Assembly: GCA_965178125.1 (NCBI GenBank)
Contig: OZ237764.1
Span: forward strand, 434,001-498,000
Direction of reading: 5' to 3'
Source of the DNA: Bilabrum cf. latius
Taxonomy: Eukaryota > Bigyra: Bicosoecida > Bigyra > Bicosoecida
Length of the DNA: 64,000 nucleotides
In this document: positions 36,125 through 47,747 of the stretch, piece by piece
Layout: each line of letters begins with the position of its first letter
Numbering within the stretch: the first letter of the stretch is position 1
Notes under the pieces: model-generated
What the model saw: the letters and a program-made list of their open reading frames with translations, nothing else
Databases searched by the model: none
Told to the model about the DNA's origin: nothing
Translations under genes and position numbers: made by a program

Positions 36125-37035
36125 GGGTCCACCACCGCCGCCTCCCCCGACTCGGACCCCACCAGGGCACAGTCGCAGTGCTGCAGGAGAGCCACGTGCA
36201 GGTCCACCACCGCCGCCTCCCCCGACTCGGACCCCACCAGGGCGCAGTCGCAGTGCTGCAGGAGAGCCACGTGCAGGTCCACCACCGCCGCCTCCCCCGA
36301 CTCGGACCCCACCAGGGCACAGTCGCAGTGCTGCAGGAGAGCCACGTGCAGCTCCACCACCGCCGCCTCCCCCGACTCGGACCCCACCAGGGCACAGTCG
36401 CAGTGCTGCAGGAGAGCCACGTGCAGGTCCACCACCGCCGCCTCCCCCGACTCGGACCCCACCAGGGCACAGTCGCAGTGCTGCAGGAGAGCCACGTGCA
36501 GGTCCACCACCGCCGCCTCCCCCGACTCGGACCCCACCAGGGCACAGTCGCAGTGCTGCAGGAGAGCCACGTGCAGGTCCACCACCGCCGCCTCCCCCGA
36601 CTCGGACCCCACCAGGGCACAGTCGCAGTGCTGCAGGAGAGCCACGTGCAGGTCCACCACCGCCGCCTCCCCCGACTCGGACCCCACCAGGGCACAGTCG
36701 CAGCGCTGCAGGAGAGCCACGTGCAGGTCCACCACCGCCGCCTCCCCCGACTCGGACCCCACCAGGGCACAGTCGCAGTGCTGCAGGAGAGCCACGCAGC
36801 CGTGGGGCGGGGCCAGCACTGGGTCCCTGGGGATCAGCGAGGGCCGCACCAGCAGGCTAGGGGCCAGTAGCCTCCCGTTCTCACGGGGATCCGCCCACCT
36901 CGCCAGCTGGGGCACACTCGCGGGCTTGCCGGCCACGATAGAGGAGGACAACAGCCCACCACCTGCAGCCCCCGCCGCAGCCGCAGCCGCCCGCGCGTGC
37001 AGATCCCCAGGCAGCAGCAGCAGCAGCCTCACCAC
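36097..37035 (-). CDS. Doubtful ORF containing the 75-bp minisatellite
   Basis: Open minus-strand frame ending at TGA 36097-36099, mostly made of nine 25-residue repeats (core LLQHCDCALVGSESGEAAVV). It extends upstream of 37035 without a clear ATG. Another minus frame at 37020-37150 encodes GGRYVLELAYRPYDSTPGDH, which looks like real protein (perhaps a PA14-like strand pair), so a spliced gene may exist here. I cannot place its introns. The plus strand is open across the same repeats, so strand choice is uncertain. No function assigned. Confidence 0.3.
   Translation of the reverse strand: MVRLLLLLPGDLHARAAAAAAGAAGGGLLSSSIVAGKPASVPQLARWADPRENGRLLAPSLLVRPSLIPRDPVLAPPHGCVALLQHCDCALVGSESGEAAVVDLHVALLQRCDCALVGSESGEAAVVDLHVALLQHCDCALVGSESGEAAVVDLHVALLQHCDCALVGSESGEAAVVDLHVALLQHCDCALVGSESGEAAVVDLHVALLQHCDCALVGSESGEAAVVELHVALLQHCDCALVGSESGEAAVVDLHVALLQHCDCALVGSESGEAAVVDLHVALLQHCDCALVGSESGEAAVVDPHARSTAGA
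36125..36799. repeat. 75-bp minisatellite, nine nearly identical copies
   Basis: Nine head-to-tail copies of a 75-bp unit starting GTCCACCACCGCCGCCTCCC, differing at only a few sites (for example GCTCCACC in copy four). Because 75 is a multiple of three, frames on both strands stay open throughout. Confidence 0.95.
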
Positions 37036-37459
37036 CCCCGCAGAGTCCAGCGCAGCCAGGCATGGTCGCCTGGCGTGCTGTCGTAGGGTCTGTACGCCAG
37101 CTCCAGCACGTACCTGCCTCCTGCCAGCGGCACGTCATCCGTGGCAGGATGCAGCCCATTGCCGCCGCCCCTGCTCCCTACTGGACATGTTTCTTAGCGG
37201 TGTGTATGTTTGGTTGAGTACGAGCGGGCGGCCGGATGCAAGTCGCCACAATATTGAATCCAGTGTCTTGAATTGCAACGACCGCACCCGAGCTGCATGG
37301 TCACCCACAGCAGTGAGCAGAGAAGAATGGCAAGGTGCCAGTGGCAACTCCCATTAGCCCATGTCCCTCTCCCTCTCACACCCCGGCCAACCCATACTCG
37401 GGAATGCACAGTCGGTCATGCAGACTAATCCGTCTCGTTCGATATTCCCGCTGTTCCAA

Positions 37460-39251
37460 TCAGTAAGGCGGCAGGTGCAGGCTCCTCTCGTACTCCACAC
37501 TCCGGTTGCGCATCACCACCAGACCGGCCAGCACGACCAGAAAGGAGGTTGCAACCGCGGGCCAGGACCGGAAGAACCACAGCAGCGACGGCCGGAGCCC
37601 GTTCGTCGGACTCGTCACACCTGCGGCCCGCTCCAACCGGACCGCGTAGTTGTAGGCAAGCACGCCTCCCACAGCCAGCACCGCCCCGATGCACTGCATT
37701 GCAGTGAGGCTCTGCCCCAGGAAGATCGTGGATGATCCGATCACGACCACGTGCTTCATGGCGTTCGAGATGGCGTGCGTGGCGGGCTGCAGGAAGGTCA
37801 GCACCGCGAAGGAACACGTCGTGTACAGGGCGTGAGAGAGACCGGCGAGGCCCATCAGCATCGCGGCGGGGTCACTCGTCACACTGGCGGGATAATCCAG
37901 CACCTGCTGTGTGCCGCCTGGTGTGACGAGTATGAGGCCCACGGTATAGGCGAAGGACCACAGTGACATGACGCCGAAGACCACGTGGGGACCCGGAGCC
38001 GAATCTCCCCCCGCGGTTGCAACCAGCCGGCCCTTCGGGACAGCCGAATCGTCATACTCCTCCTATGTACTTCCGGTTTTGCCGCCCTCGCCCCCGACCC
38101 CCGCTTCCCCTGCGTGGATGTCTCTGTCTCCTGCTCCATCGATCACGGTGGGTGCAGCGGCGGCCGAGGCCGATGCCCCACCCGCCACCTGGGCTCGCCT
38201 GCCCTAGCCAAACCCCTGCTCCTCCCCCGGCTCTCTCAACTCCACCGCTTCGCCCCGCCCTTTCCTCTCATCCGGAGCCCCATCCAAACCACCACTGCCA
38301 ATAATGCTGCTACTGGTCTGGGAGACCTCCTCACCGGGAATCGATCCCGCGCTCCCTCTACTCTCCGCCTGCTGCAGCTGCAGACGCGCTTTCGTCAGGA
38401 CATTGCGGCCTGCCATCCCTACGTTTGCAATGATGGCGCTCGTGTTCCCCGGACTGAGGAAGGCCGAGATCGCCGACAGGCCACCACTGCCGACACTCGC
38501 TGCTGCACCCGCACCAGCCATTGCACCGGCACTTGCAGTGACCATCGCCGTGATTCCGGCTCCGAGTTGAAATACCTGCCCCAGCTGCGACTGCCACGCT
38601 CCCTGTTCCCCAGGCAATTGTTCCCCGGGCACTTGCTCCGAGGAGGCGAGCAAGCTGCGCGCGATCGTGCCACCCTCCGCTATGCTCCTGGGGACGTTGT
38701 CGGACCCTGCCGATGATTTCCAGCACGCCATGATGAGCCCGAGGGTGAGCGGGAGCAGGGCGAGCATGGTTCTCCAGCCGTAGGTCGAGCCGAGGAAAAT
38801 GACCGAGAGGCCGACCGCAAACAACGGCTCCGTCGCCTTGATGATGAAGGTCACCGCAACGGAACCCTGGCTCATGCTGGCAGCCGTTAGGTACGCACCA
38901 AAGAAATTAGCAAGCCCTATCAGTGCCATCAGCGGGCCTCCCGCACGCACAGCCTGCCGGATGCGCTCTATCTTGAATCCCTCTCCTATCCAGGCGGTGA
39001 GAATCCCGCAGCCAAATTGCAGCAGTGACAGCAGCTCTGGCGACATGTTTGGGTTCATATTCATAGCCTGTTTGGCAAGCAAAGAGTACCCCGTGGATAT
39101 AACGTACCTGCGAGGAGGGCGCATCCACAACACATCAATCAGCAGCATGCTACCTCTCACGTTGCTGCATTGACCGCCTAAGCTGAGAATAATAGGCTCA
39201 CCATGTGATAAAAAGAATAATTCTCTAGATAATTAGCAACGAAGGCGCCAT
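37460..39251 (-). CDS. Triose-phosphate/nucleotide-sugar type translocator (TPT/DMT family), two exons
   Basis: Polytopic membrane carrier of the drug/metabolite transporter superfamily. Exon 1 is complement 39202-39251 and exon 2 complement 37460-39107, with a 94-bp GTGAGC...CTCGCAG intron. The spliced product is 565 residues ending at TGA. Exon 1 supplies a short hydrophobic start and the Trp that joins YVISTGYSLLAKQAMN in exon 2, the usual TPT beginning. Then come QFGCGILTAW, GSVAVTFIIKATEPLFAVGL and a helical tail with FLGQSLTAMQCIGAVLAVGG and YNYAVRLE, all typical. A loop of about 190 residues rich in Gly/Ala is inserted in the middle. Three in-frame TAGs: 39225 (exon 1), 38204 and 38063. 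Substrate not predictable: plastid phosphate exchange or Golgi sugar-nucleotide transport are both possible. Confidence 0.87.
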
Positions 39252-40107
39252 GCTCGAGGATTGTTCGCAGCACAGTTTGAGTTGAGGGTGAACCGGAACC
39301 GCTCTTGCCAGAACGCCGCGCGATATTGTGGGCAACCCTATCGACTACTAAAGTCCCAATTTATTTCATCATATTTAACTACAATTGTGCTTATACTCTA
39401 CTCGTATTTGAGATCGGTGGCGTCATTCTGACCTTTCGCTGAACGGGCCATTTTGTAAACGGGGATAGCGTGTGAGTTAGCTATCATAGTGCTGATTGGA
39501 TTGACCTGGCGTGGGGATTCGCACCGTGACTCCGTATTGAAGTTCTAGCCCAGCCGGGTGCCAGCTAGCGAGGGTTTACAGTCGAGGAGGAGGAGGCTCC
39601 GCGGCCCGATGATGCTGCGGAGGAGTACCACTGGCCCGCCGGGCATTAATCCAGATATAAGAGAGGCCCCCGGTTGCCTGATCGTTTGATCTTTACTAGG
39701 CCAGCAGAGACGCATGGCCTTTCAAACGCTATGCGGGCTGAGTCGAGCAGAGGCCTGAGGCTGGCGGTCATTCACACCATGATGCCGTGCAGTTGCACTA
39801 CCACTCAATCATGCTGTAATTGTATGACATTGTGCACGATATTGTCTTTCCCACGGCAAATCTGTGAGGAATCGCAGGCTTTAAATCTCGCGTCGGCACC
39901 ACCGCAACTGGTTCCGCCATTTCGTCTCTGCGCGGCGCCAACGCGAACAGTTCAGAACCCATTGATATACTCGATTTAATCGAGGGCCTTAGATCTAGCC
40001 TTATAAGAATCTTTTATATACACTATCGTACCCATAGGTCGGTTCGACTGGCTCGGATCGCACCAGATTGGTGACGACTTCCGACGATCAGGACTGACTG
40101 AGCGTGG
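39252..40107. other. Divergent intergenic region
   Basis: 856 bp between the translocator start (minus) and the aldolase start (plus). AT-rich segments near 39360-39420 and 39990-40030 are candidate promoters. No gene, RNA or repeat found. Confidence 0.5.
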
Positions 40108-43100
40108 ATGGATTCTTCCCTGGGTGCCCAGCAGGAAGTGGCGCAGGGATCTGCAGGGGATGATGCCGCGGAAGAATGGAACAGCCAGCCGCAGCATGCT
40201 GGGGGAGCCGCATACAATGGAGCCGATGGCATGCGATCGGCGTCCTCGGCCGCTGCTGCAGAGGCTGCACTGTAGCAACAAAACCAGCAACGCGCCGCGC
40301 TGGAGTCTCTCATCAGTGATCGTGGCGTGATCGATGTGTTTACACCGGACTAGCGCCCGAGCAGCAAGACTGGTGTTGCTCAGCTTATGTTCGCGCAGGC
40401 GCAGGCGCTTGCGAGTGACGGCGACAGCGGCTCTGTGGATACTTACGGCCAAGCAGTCGGCCTGCGAGAGTTCGAACGAGAAGTCGCTTCGACCCTTGGC
40501 ATGGAATCGGCTGTTTTCATGGTCAGCGGCGTCATGTCTTAGCTGGCGGCCGTCCGCGTGCACTCGGACGCGGCGGGTAAGTGCTCCCGCGTGGCACTCC
40601 ACCCCACCTCCCATTTGCTCCTGCACGAGCACAGGGCACTCGAGCACGTGTGGGGATTCACTCACGTCAGGATCGGCGAGTATCACAGGGTGGTGACCCT
40701 CTCTGACGTGGAGGACGTGGTGGGCCGAGGGAAGCCCAAGCTCGCGTGCCTCGTGCTCGAGCTCCCTCAGAGAGAGAACGGCGGAGCCACGCCTTCCTGG
40801 ACCGACCTAGTGGCCATCAGCGCGCTCTGTAAAAAGCACGGCATTGCGGTGCACATGGATGGGGCCCGCCTATGGGAGTGCCAGCCGGCCATCGGCAAGT
40901 CGCTCGAGACCATCTGCGGCCTCTTCGACAGCGTGTACGTGTCATTCTACAAGGGCCTGAACGGGCTGTGCGGTGCCATGCTCCTCGGAAAACGAACGTT
41001 CGTCGAGCAGGCTAGAATCTGGCAGCGAAGGCTCGGGGGGAACCTGTACACGGTGGCACCTCTTGAGGTCTCGTGCAAGTTCCAGTTCAGGTCCTTGCTA
41101 CCCACATTCCCCTCCCGCGTCGCCCGGATGCGGCAGGTGGTCACTGCAGTGTCCCAGCGGCTGGCAGCGCGCGGCGCCCACATGTGGTTCGACCCCCCGG
41201 TTCCGCAGAGCTCCATGGTGCACGTGTATCTGCCCGGTCCACGCTCCGTGCTGGAGCGGGTCTTTGCGGAGCTCGAGCTTCAGATGGGCATCGTGCTGTG
41301 CAGGCGGCTGCGGGACGTTCCGCAGTATAAGCTGCAGCCCACGGAGGACTTCGTGGATGCGGCGCCACCTGACGCGCTGCCGAGGGAGGTGCAGCCGGAT
41401 TCAATCACAGTGATGACCGGGGGCACTGGGGCAGCAGGTGGTCCCATGGACAAGTACAGGCGCGGTGCGGATGGGTCCGTGATGTACGACGCCACGACGA
41501 GGTCGTCCTCCAGCGGAATGGCGAGGGCAAGGGCCCGCAAGAAGAAGATGGAGCGAGAGCGGAACCGCCGGCGCCGCGCACGCAAGGCCCAGGGCCGCGA
41601 TGTCGGCGTGTACTCGAAGCTGCAGCCAGCGCCGCCCCAGGACCACGGTAGCGGCAGGCCGAGGCACATGCTTGGGAACGAGGAGGATCAATAGCAGCAG
41701 CAGCAACAGCAGCAGAAGTAGCAACAACAGCAGCAACAACAACAGCAGCAGCAGGAGCTGTAGGACCGCAGTGGGCGCCCAAGCCAGTCCGGTGGAATGG
41801 TCTCTGCTCCCATGGATTCCCACCAGCAACAGCAGCAGCAGTCCCACCCACCGGCCCTGCCGATGTGGAAGGTGGGTCAGCGGGCGGAGGCAGAGCTGGG
41901 GGGGTCTGCCTGGCCGGCGGGGCAGCAGCCTATGTCCAGCTCGTCCTCTTTCACCCCAGTGGCATAGACCGCCCAGGGGCCGTAGCAAGCAAGCTCGTCC
42001 GCTGCCGCAACCCCTGCTGCCGCCGTGCAGACGCAAGCCGCAGAGGCAGGCGGTCCCACCCACCCGCAATCAAGAGCAATGGTTCCGCAGGGGGGAGGTG
42101 GGATCGGCGCCGCGCCAAACCACACCCTTGCGGTGTCACGTGCTCGCCAGGCTGCGTCAGAACCGGCCGAGGGTGCAGCTGCCGATGGCCACGTGTCCCA
42201 TCTGCTGGGCACGACTTCCGATACCAACGCGGGCGAAGCGGGGCGGGGGCAAGGAGGCACCGCAAAGGGGAAGAGGGATGCTGCCGCAACGGGGTCTCAT
42301 GGATAGACGCCTGCAGATGGCTCGAATCCGCGCGCGATGCCCACCGCAATGGCTCGCGGCGTGTCTTCAAAAACGGACCAGCAGAGGCGCTGGGCGGGAA
42401 GCCAGCCGGCCGGCGGGCGCCGCGACGAGACCCTGGGTTCCGCAGCCATGCTCGGCGGGCCAGGGCTGAACACGATCGCCGAGCAATAGGCGAAGGGAGG
42501 CAGTGGTGGTATCGAGCAGGGCGCAGCTCAGAAACCACCTGCTGCTGGGAAGGCGTCCGCGGCACGTGGCAAATCCATGGGGAAGGGTGGCGAAATAGAG
42601 GAGAAGGGTGGGGATTAGGATGAGGATGATGACGACGATGATGATGACGGCGACTTGGAGCACGAGGACGAGGACTGCGAGACTGGGGATCGGGGCGATG
42701 GTCGGGGCCGAGGAGGAGCAGGAGGTGATGGCAGCAGCGATGGCAGCAGCAGTGGCAGCGGTAGCAGCAGCGGAAGTAGCGACATCGTCGGGGCAGACGG
42801 GAACGGTGCTGTGGAAGCTGGCCAGTACATGCGCGGCGGCATGCCTGCTGCGCAGGTGAGGCCTCACAGGCAGCCCATGGCCTGGGAGCAGTACATCGAA
42901 TGGAGCATCGGCCCTTAGAACGTGCAGTACGACGAGGAGGTGTTTGTCGCCTGCTGGGCGCTCTTCTGGCACACGTGGGACGCTCTCACCGGAAACGCCG
43001 TCTCGCGTGGGTTTCCCGACGAGGTGACGCAGGCGTCCTCCGTGATCACGCGGCTGAGGTACAACCGGGCCAGGAGGATCCAGCACTCGTCACAGGGACG

Positions 43101-43995
43101 GGAGACCTCCGGGGCGGCTGCCGATGGGGGGCAGATGCAGGGGCCGCAGCCCGTGCCTGCGCAGTACTTGCAGCAACGGGAGCAGCAGCAGCAGCAGCAG
43201 TAGCAATAGCAGCAGTATGAGAAGCAGGTTGCAATGGCAGGAGGACCTGTGCCCGGCAGTGCAGTGCAGCCGCTAGAGAGCCAGGCGCCCGTGGGCGTGG
43301 GTCCTGTTTTGTCGCTACCGCAGCAACTGACTGGGCCTGGACCAGGGGCGGTCCGTATGGACCCCATGATGCGGGCTACGATGGCCTCCGCGGGCGATGG
43401 CAGTGCCTCCACGGCTGGGATATCCGCGGTGCAGCCACCGCAAGGTCCTATGCAACAAGGACGCATGGGTGCGCAGGGGGTCGGTGCAATGCCGTGGTCG
43501 CAGGTCAGGCAGCTGCCCGGTGCTGGGCTGCCACCGGGCGGCATCGACGATGCGAGCTTGCAGGACCATGGTCAGGGAGTACCAAGCGATTTGCAAGCCA
43601 ACGAGCCAGACGGGTAGAGCGCGTCAGGGCCCCCTCGCAAGCGCGCAAGGACAGGCAGGGGTGAAAGCAGAGGCGAAGGCCAGGACGTGCAACCGACACC
43701 ACAGCAAGCGCAGCATACCGCGATGGAGGCAGGCCGGATCGCCGCAGGGAGCGCCTCAGGACGGGCTACTGGCGATCGCGACGCTGCGGGCAAGGAAGCA
43801 ACAGCTGGTGATGCGGACGGCAAGCGCCAGCTTCCTGCTAAGCGCCCGCGGGCCTCCAGGGCGAAGGGTAAAGGCAGCAATGCGACGAAGTCAAAGACGG
43901 CTGAGGCTGAGGACGGGCCGAAAGGCAGTGCTGGGAATGGAAGCAGGAAGTCGGGCAGGAGGCCTGCCACCAGGCGGAAGAGCTCTCGCACATGA
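40108..43995 (+). CDS. Threonine aldolase/beta-eliminating lyase-like PLP enzyme with long Gln-rich tail
   Basis: PLP-dependent fold-type I enzyme of the low-specificity L-threonine aldolase group (threonine to glycine and acetaldehyde). ATG 40108 to TGA 43993-43995, 1,295 residues, 15 internal TAGs. The enzyme spans residues 70-430: SGVMSQLAAVRVHSD, where Gln145 is TAG and matches the conserved Gln of bacterial-type SGTMAQ; HPTSHLLLHEHRALEHVWG; HMDGARLWE; and the PLP Lys282 in SFYKGLNGL. The remaining 850 residues are low-complexity: poly-Gln containing TAG at 41692, 41719, 43201 and 43207, an acidic Asp run, Gly/Ser runs, and a basic Lys/Arg-rich end. One short folded-looking block (WEQYIEWSIGP/Q/NVQYDEEVFVACWALFWHTW, residues ~930-960) suggests a second domain. 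Other TAGs: 40273, 40351, 41761, 41965, 41983, 42304, 42487, 42616, 42916, 43615. The tail may make this a regulatory protein. Specificity is inferred. Confidence 0.88.
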
Positions 43996-44302
43996 TGTAG
44001 ACGGTTGATAAGTTATAAATCATAGATCAAAGGGTGTCGCCATTCTTTTTATCCTTGGGTCCTGAAGTCCCTCCTCCGTTTTCTGTGTGAGTCTTGTAAA
44101 ACCATTCCGATCTGAACTGTTCTTTATCGAAATCCAACGCAAATGAAATAAACAAACTGAGTTCCCACCTGCTTCCCACAAAACCTCACAGCCACTCAAC
44201 CGGCCTCCCCACAGCCTCAGCATTCCAATTTCTTTTCTTGACCACCAGAAACATCGTCCATCCGCGCGTCGACCCGCCGGCACACGCGAGCGCCCGCCTT
44301 GC
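43996..44302. other. Convergent intergenic region
   Basis: Lies between two TGA stops (aldolase-like and SLC12 genes). AT-rich with an AATAAA word near 44147 on the plus strand, a plausible polyadenylation signal for the aldolase-like gene. No gene seen. Confidence 0.5.
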
Positions 44303-47300
44303 TCACGACAGGTCCGTAACCACCCTCTGCCCGTTGCCTCGGATGAACACGCAGGGGGGGAGCGAGTGGCTCAGGGTCTCCATCCACGCGCTCAGGAGGC
44401 CGTCGGGCAGCCCCGGGATGAACGGCAGCACGATGAAGATCACCGTAGCCGCCTGTGAGTTCTAACGGATCAGCTCGCCGGTCCTGACGACGCGCTGCGT
44501 GAACTGCCTGGCCTGGGGGTTCATGCCGCCGGCAGACAGCCCGCGGTTGGGGCCATCGAACGGGGAGCGGGTAGGCATGCTCGAGGCGAGGTCCCGCCTG
44601 CCCCCGTCCCCGCCGCGGGCCGCCTGCGAGGCCTGCACCAGGGGGCTGTCCGACCCCCTGGGGGGGGCACCCGCCGAGGGCGCCCCCGCCTTGGGGACGG
44701 GCGCGGTGCCCGGCTTGCCCTGTGCGTCGCTGATGACTCCCGGGTACATGGCGTTGAATGCGTCGATGGACTCCTGGTACGTCTCGCTGAGCCTCAGCTT
44801 GAGCGAGTTGGGCTTGGCGTCGAAGCGGAGGTCGTTGAGGTACTGCTGCAGCTTGAGCTGTCGGTTGTTGGCTGCGACGGTCAGGTCGTTCCCGCGGTCC
44901 GAGGCATCGAGCTCACCCACGGTGAAGATGTTCAGCTTGTGCTCCGACCGGAACTGGGGGTTGGCCCTCAGTAGGAAGGGCACGAGGAGCGCCAGCCCGC
45001 CCTCATCGAACAGCCAGTAGACGTGCACCTCCTTCTTGCCTGCCACCTCCATGCCTTGCGGCTGCACCTGGCCGATCATGCGGGGCTTGAGCCAGTTGTC
45101 GAAGAAACGCTCCGTCTCGTCGCGGACGACCATCACTCCCATGTTGGCGGCCACGGAGTCCCGGATGACTCCCTCGAACTCGGCCACCTTGCCGGCGGGC
45201 TTGCTCCACCACTGCCGCTGGTAGCCCAGCACCGACACGTTGGGTCGCAGGCCCGACATGCCGGCCAGCTGCAGCATGTTGCGGGCACCATCACGGAAGC
45301 TCTTGGCGGCCACCACCTCGGCGTGCAGCACGTTCCGCTGGCGCGGCGCCAAGACCAGCTTGCGCTCCAGGTACTCGTGGTTGTTCTGCCGGACAGTGAC
45401 GGCCCGTGCCAGTAGCTGCTCGTCCACGCCGCTGCGGCCGGAATTCGCGGGGGGCAGGACCACCTGGCCCACCACGGTGGCCCCGCGGCCGCGGTACAGC
45501 TTGGTGACGAGTGCCAGGGCCATCTTGCTGGGGGTGTGCCCTCCCGCTGGGCGGCGGGCGGCGGCGGCCCCCGCCACCGCCACGGAGGAAGCGGGCTCCG
45601 TGCGGTCGTCCTTGGCCAGCTCATCGGCGAACACGAGGTATGCGGGCCTGAATGTCTTGATGTGGCCCTTCTGCGCTTTGAGGACGGCCATGGCGTTGAT
45701 GGCAGACACGTAGGCTCTGCTCTCTCCCGCGGTGCCCCACTCCTTGGTGACCGAGGACGTCTCGATGTAGCTGTACAGCAGCACGCAGAGCACGATGGAC
45801 ACGCCCCCCATGATGGGGTCGAACCCGAACATGATGCCGATGCAAAGGCCGGCGCCCACCAGAGACACGTACTTGTTCCAGTAGTTGAAGGAAGGCCTCC
45901 AACCGGGCGAATCGCTCCACGACGCAGCAAAGCAGGCGTAGTTGGTCAGCGCGTACGAGATCATGAAGAAGTTGGAGATGATGGGCGCGATGGCGTTCAG
46001 CTCCCCGATCATCACGCACCCGAGCGCGATCACAAAGGTCAAAAAGTAGCCGCGCACGGGCTCGGGAGATTCCGTCTCCTCCTCGTCCTCCCCGTCGTTG
46101 GCGGATGCGCCGGCTTTCTTCGACACAGACGCATCAGCTCCCGCCTTGGAACGGTCCGAAGGGCCCGACGCCACTTCTGCGCCGGAGGAGGCATTGTTGT
46201 TCCCCGACCCGAAGTAGTCGTCCATGGGCAGCTGTGCAAAGTAGTAGAACCACCAAAAGTCGAAGATGCGGTCCTTAGCGAGGGCCTGCAGGATCCTAGG
46301 GGCGCCCACGAGGGAAGCCAGAGCGGAGGATAGGGTGGCTGCAAACACGCCCGTGTAGACCAGCGGGCTCCACACCGACACGTTCGCCATGATGAGCGAG
46401 TTGTACACGAGGCCGCCGAGCTCCAGCCCGTCCTCCTCTTTCTCCCGCTGCACGGTCCTCGTCCAGTCCTTGCTCCCGACGATGCCCTCGTTGCTGGTGC
46501 TTGACCCAGGGACGCAAAACACGCCAGTCTCGTCTGCGCAGATCTGGCAGGAAGCGCCGATCATCCAGAGGAGGCCAAGGTACGAAATGAAGGTGATGAC
46601 GATGCCCCATAGGGTGCCCTTGGGGATGGCTTCCGAGGGTTTGGCGAGGTCACCCGACATGTTGGCGCCGGCCATGATTCCCGTGACGGCGGGGAAGAAG
46701 ATGGCGAACACCGCGAAGAAGTTGGTCTCCGTGAGGGTGTCCACGTCAGTGTAGTACTTGGCCTTGAGGGCGTCACTCAAGTCGCGGTCCGCGTACCCCA
46801 CGAACCCGGCCGCCCGGTTGGTGGACTCCCCGCCCACCTTGGGCAAGAATGTGCCGATGATGACCGAGGCGATGGAGATGATGAGGATGACGAGCAGCAC
46901 GATCTGGCACTTGGCATACCAGCCCACTCCGATGAGTGCGACGCCCAGGAGCATGACGCAGGTGGCGATGCCCACGATCCGCATGTCCCACATCTCGTCC
47001 CCCATGAAGGGGGCGTCCAGGGCGGACTGGTAGAGAAGGTTCAGCAGCGACTCGGCGAACCCGATCACGTACATGGAGGTTGCAACCGCCTGCGCGATGA
47101 AGAAGAGCAGCCCGATGGCCCCTCCGAAGGCGGGGCCCAGGGCCCTCGAGATCAGGTAGTAGGCGCCGCCACCCTTCACGGCTCCGTTGGTTGCGATGGC
47201 GCACAGTGACAGGGACGTGATGGTGGTCACCACGTTGGACAGGATGATGATGGCGGAACCCTGCAGGATGCCGGCCTGGCCCACCACCCAGCCCAGGCGC

Positions 47301-47747
47301 AGGAACATGATCACGCCCCACTGCGCGAACCAAAATGGTGAGATTATAAAACAGAGTAAGAACGGGCGTCATCCGATGCTAATGAAAAGGGCTGACGTAT
47401 CGCAAAGGGTACATCAGGTGGTCCTGTCGATCACGCCCTTTCGCAGCACAACGCTTGATGGCGGATTTGCTCGAGCTTGTGGCCAGCTCAGCATGCAGGC
47501 ACGATCAGCATAGATGTGCCACAAACGCAAAATCCGACCAGTCTACGCATTATAGACCGCCAGACGCGACGTGCATCTCAACGCAATGAACTGGTCGTCG
47601 TGGCTATCACACGACATAGCGGGTACCTCCCCGCGAGAGACTCACAATATTCAGCAGAACAGGTACCATAACTCCCGAGAACCAGTCCAGTTTGGTCGAC
47701 GAAACCTCCTTCTTGGCTTTCAGGGGCGATGCGGCTGAGATTCCTGC
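44303..47747 (-). CDS. SLC12-type cation-chloride cotransporter, 5' end incomplete
   Basis: Electroneutral Na-K-Cl or K-Cl symporter. The main exon is complement 44303-47320. An upstream exon, complement 47646-about 47747, encodes LDWFSGVMVPVLLNI, which joins WGVIMFLRLGWVVGQAG after a 325-bp GTGAGT...GCGCAG intron, the family's first transmembrane helix. Then SAIATNGAVKGGGAYYLISR, LGPAFGGAIGL and GIMAGANMSGDL are diagnostic. About 12 helices are followed by a large cytosolic C-terminal domain. A TAG at 44462-44464 (ELIR/Q/NSQAA) is followed by 52 more residues ending RGNGQRVVTDLS at TGA 44303-44305, equivalent to the canonical SLC12 ending. No ATG was found in the upstream exon before an in-frame TAA, so at least one more 5' exon is missing. 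At least 1,039 residues. Ion selectivity not assigned. Confidence 0.88.
47321..47645 (-). other. Intron of the SLC12 gene
   Basis: GTGAGT donor and TTCGCGCAG acceptor on the minus strand, phase 0, between VLLNI and WGVIMF of the first membrane helix. Confidence 0.8.

Noticed and set aside
35825-37735. Plus-strand ORF (510 codons, longer if TAG is sense)
   Set aside because: Its first 90 codons look non-coding, the middle is the minisatellite, and its end overlaps the translocator gene in antisense.
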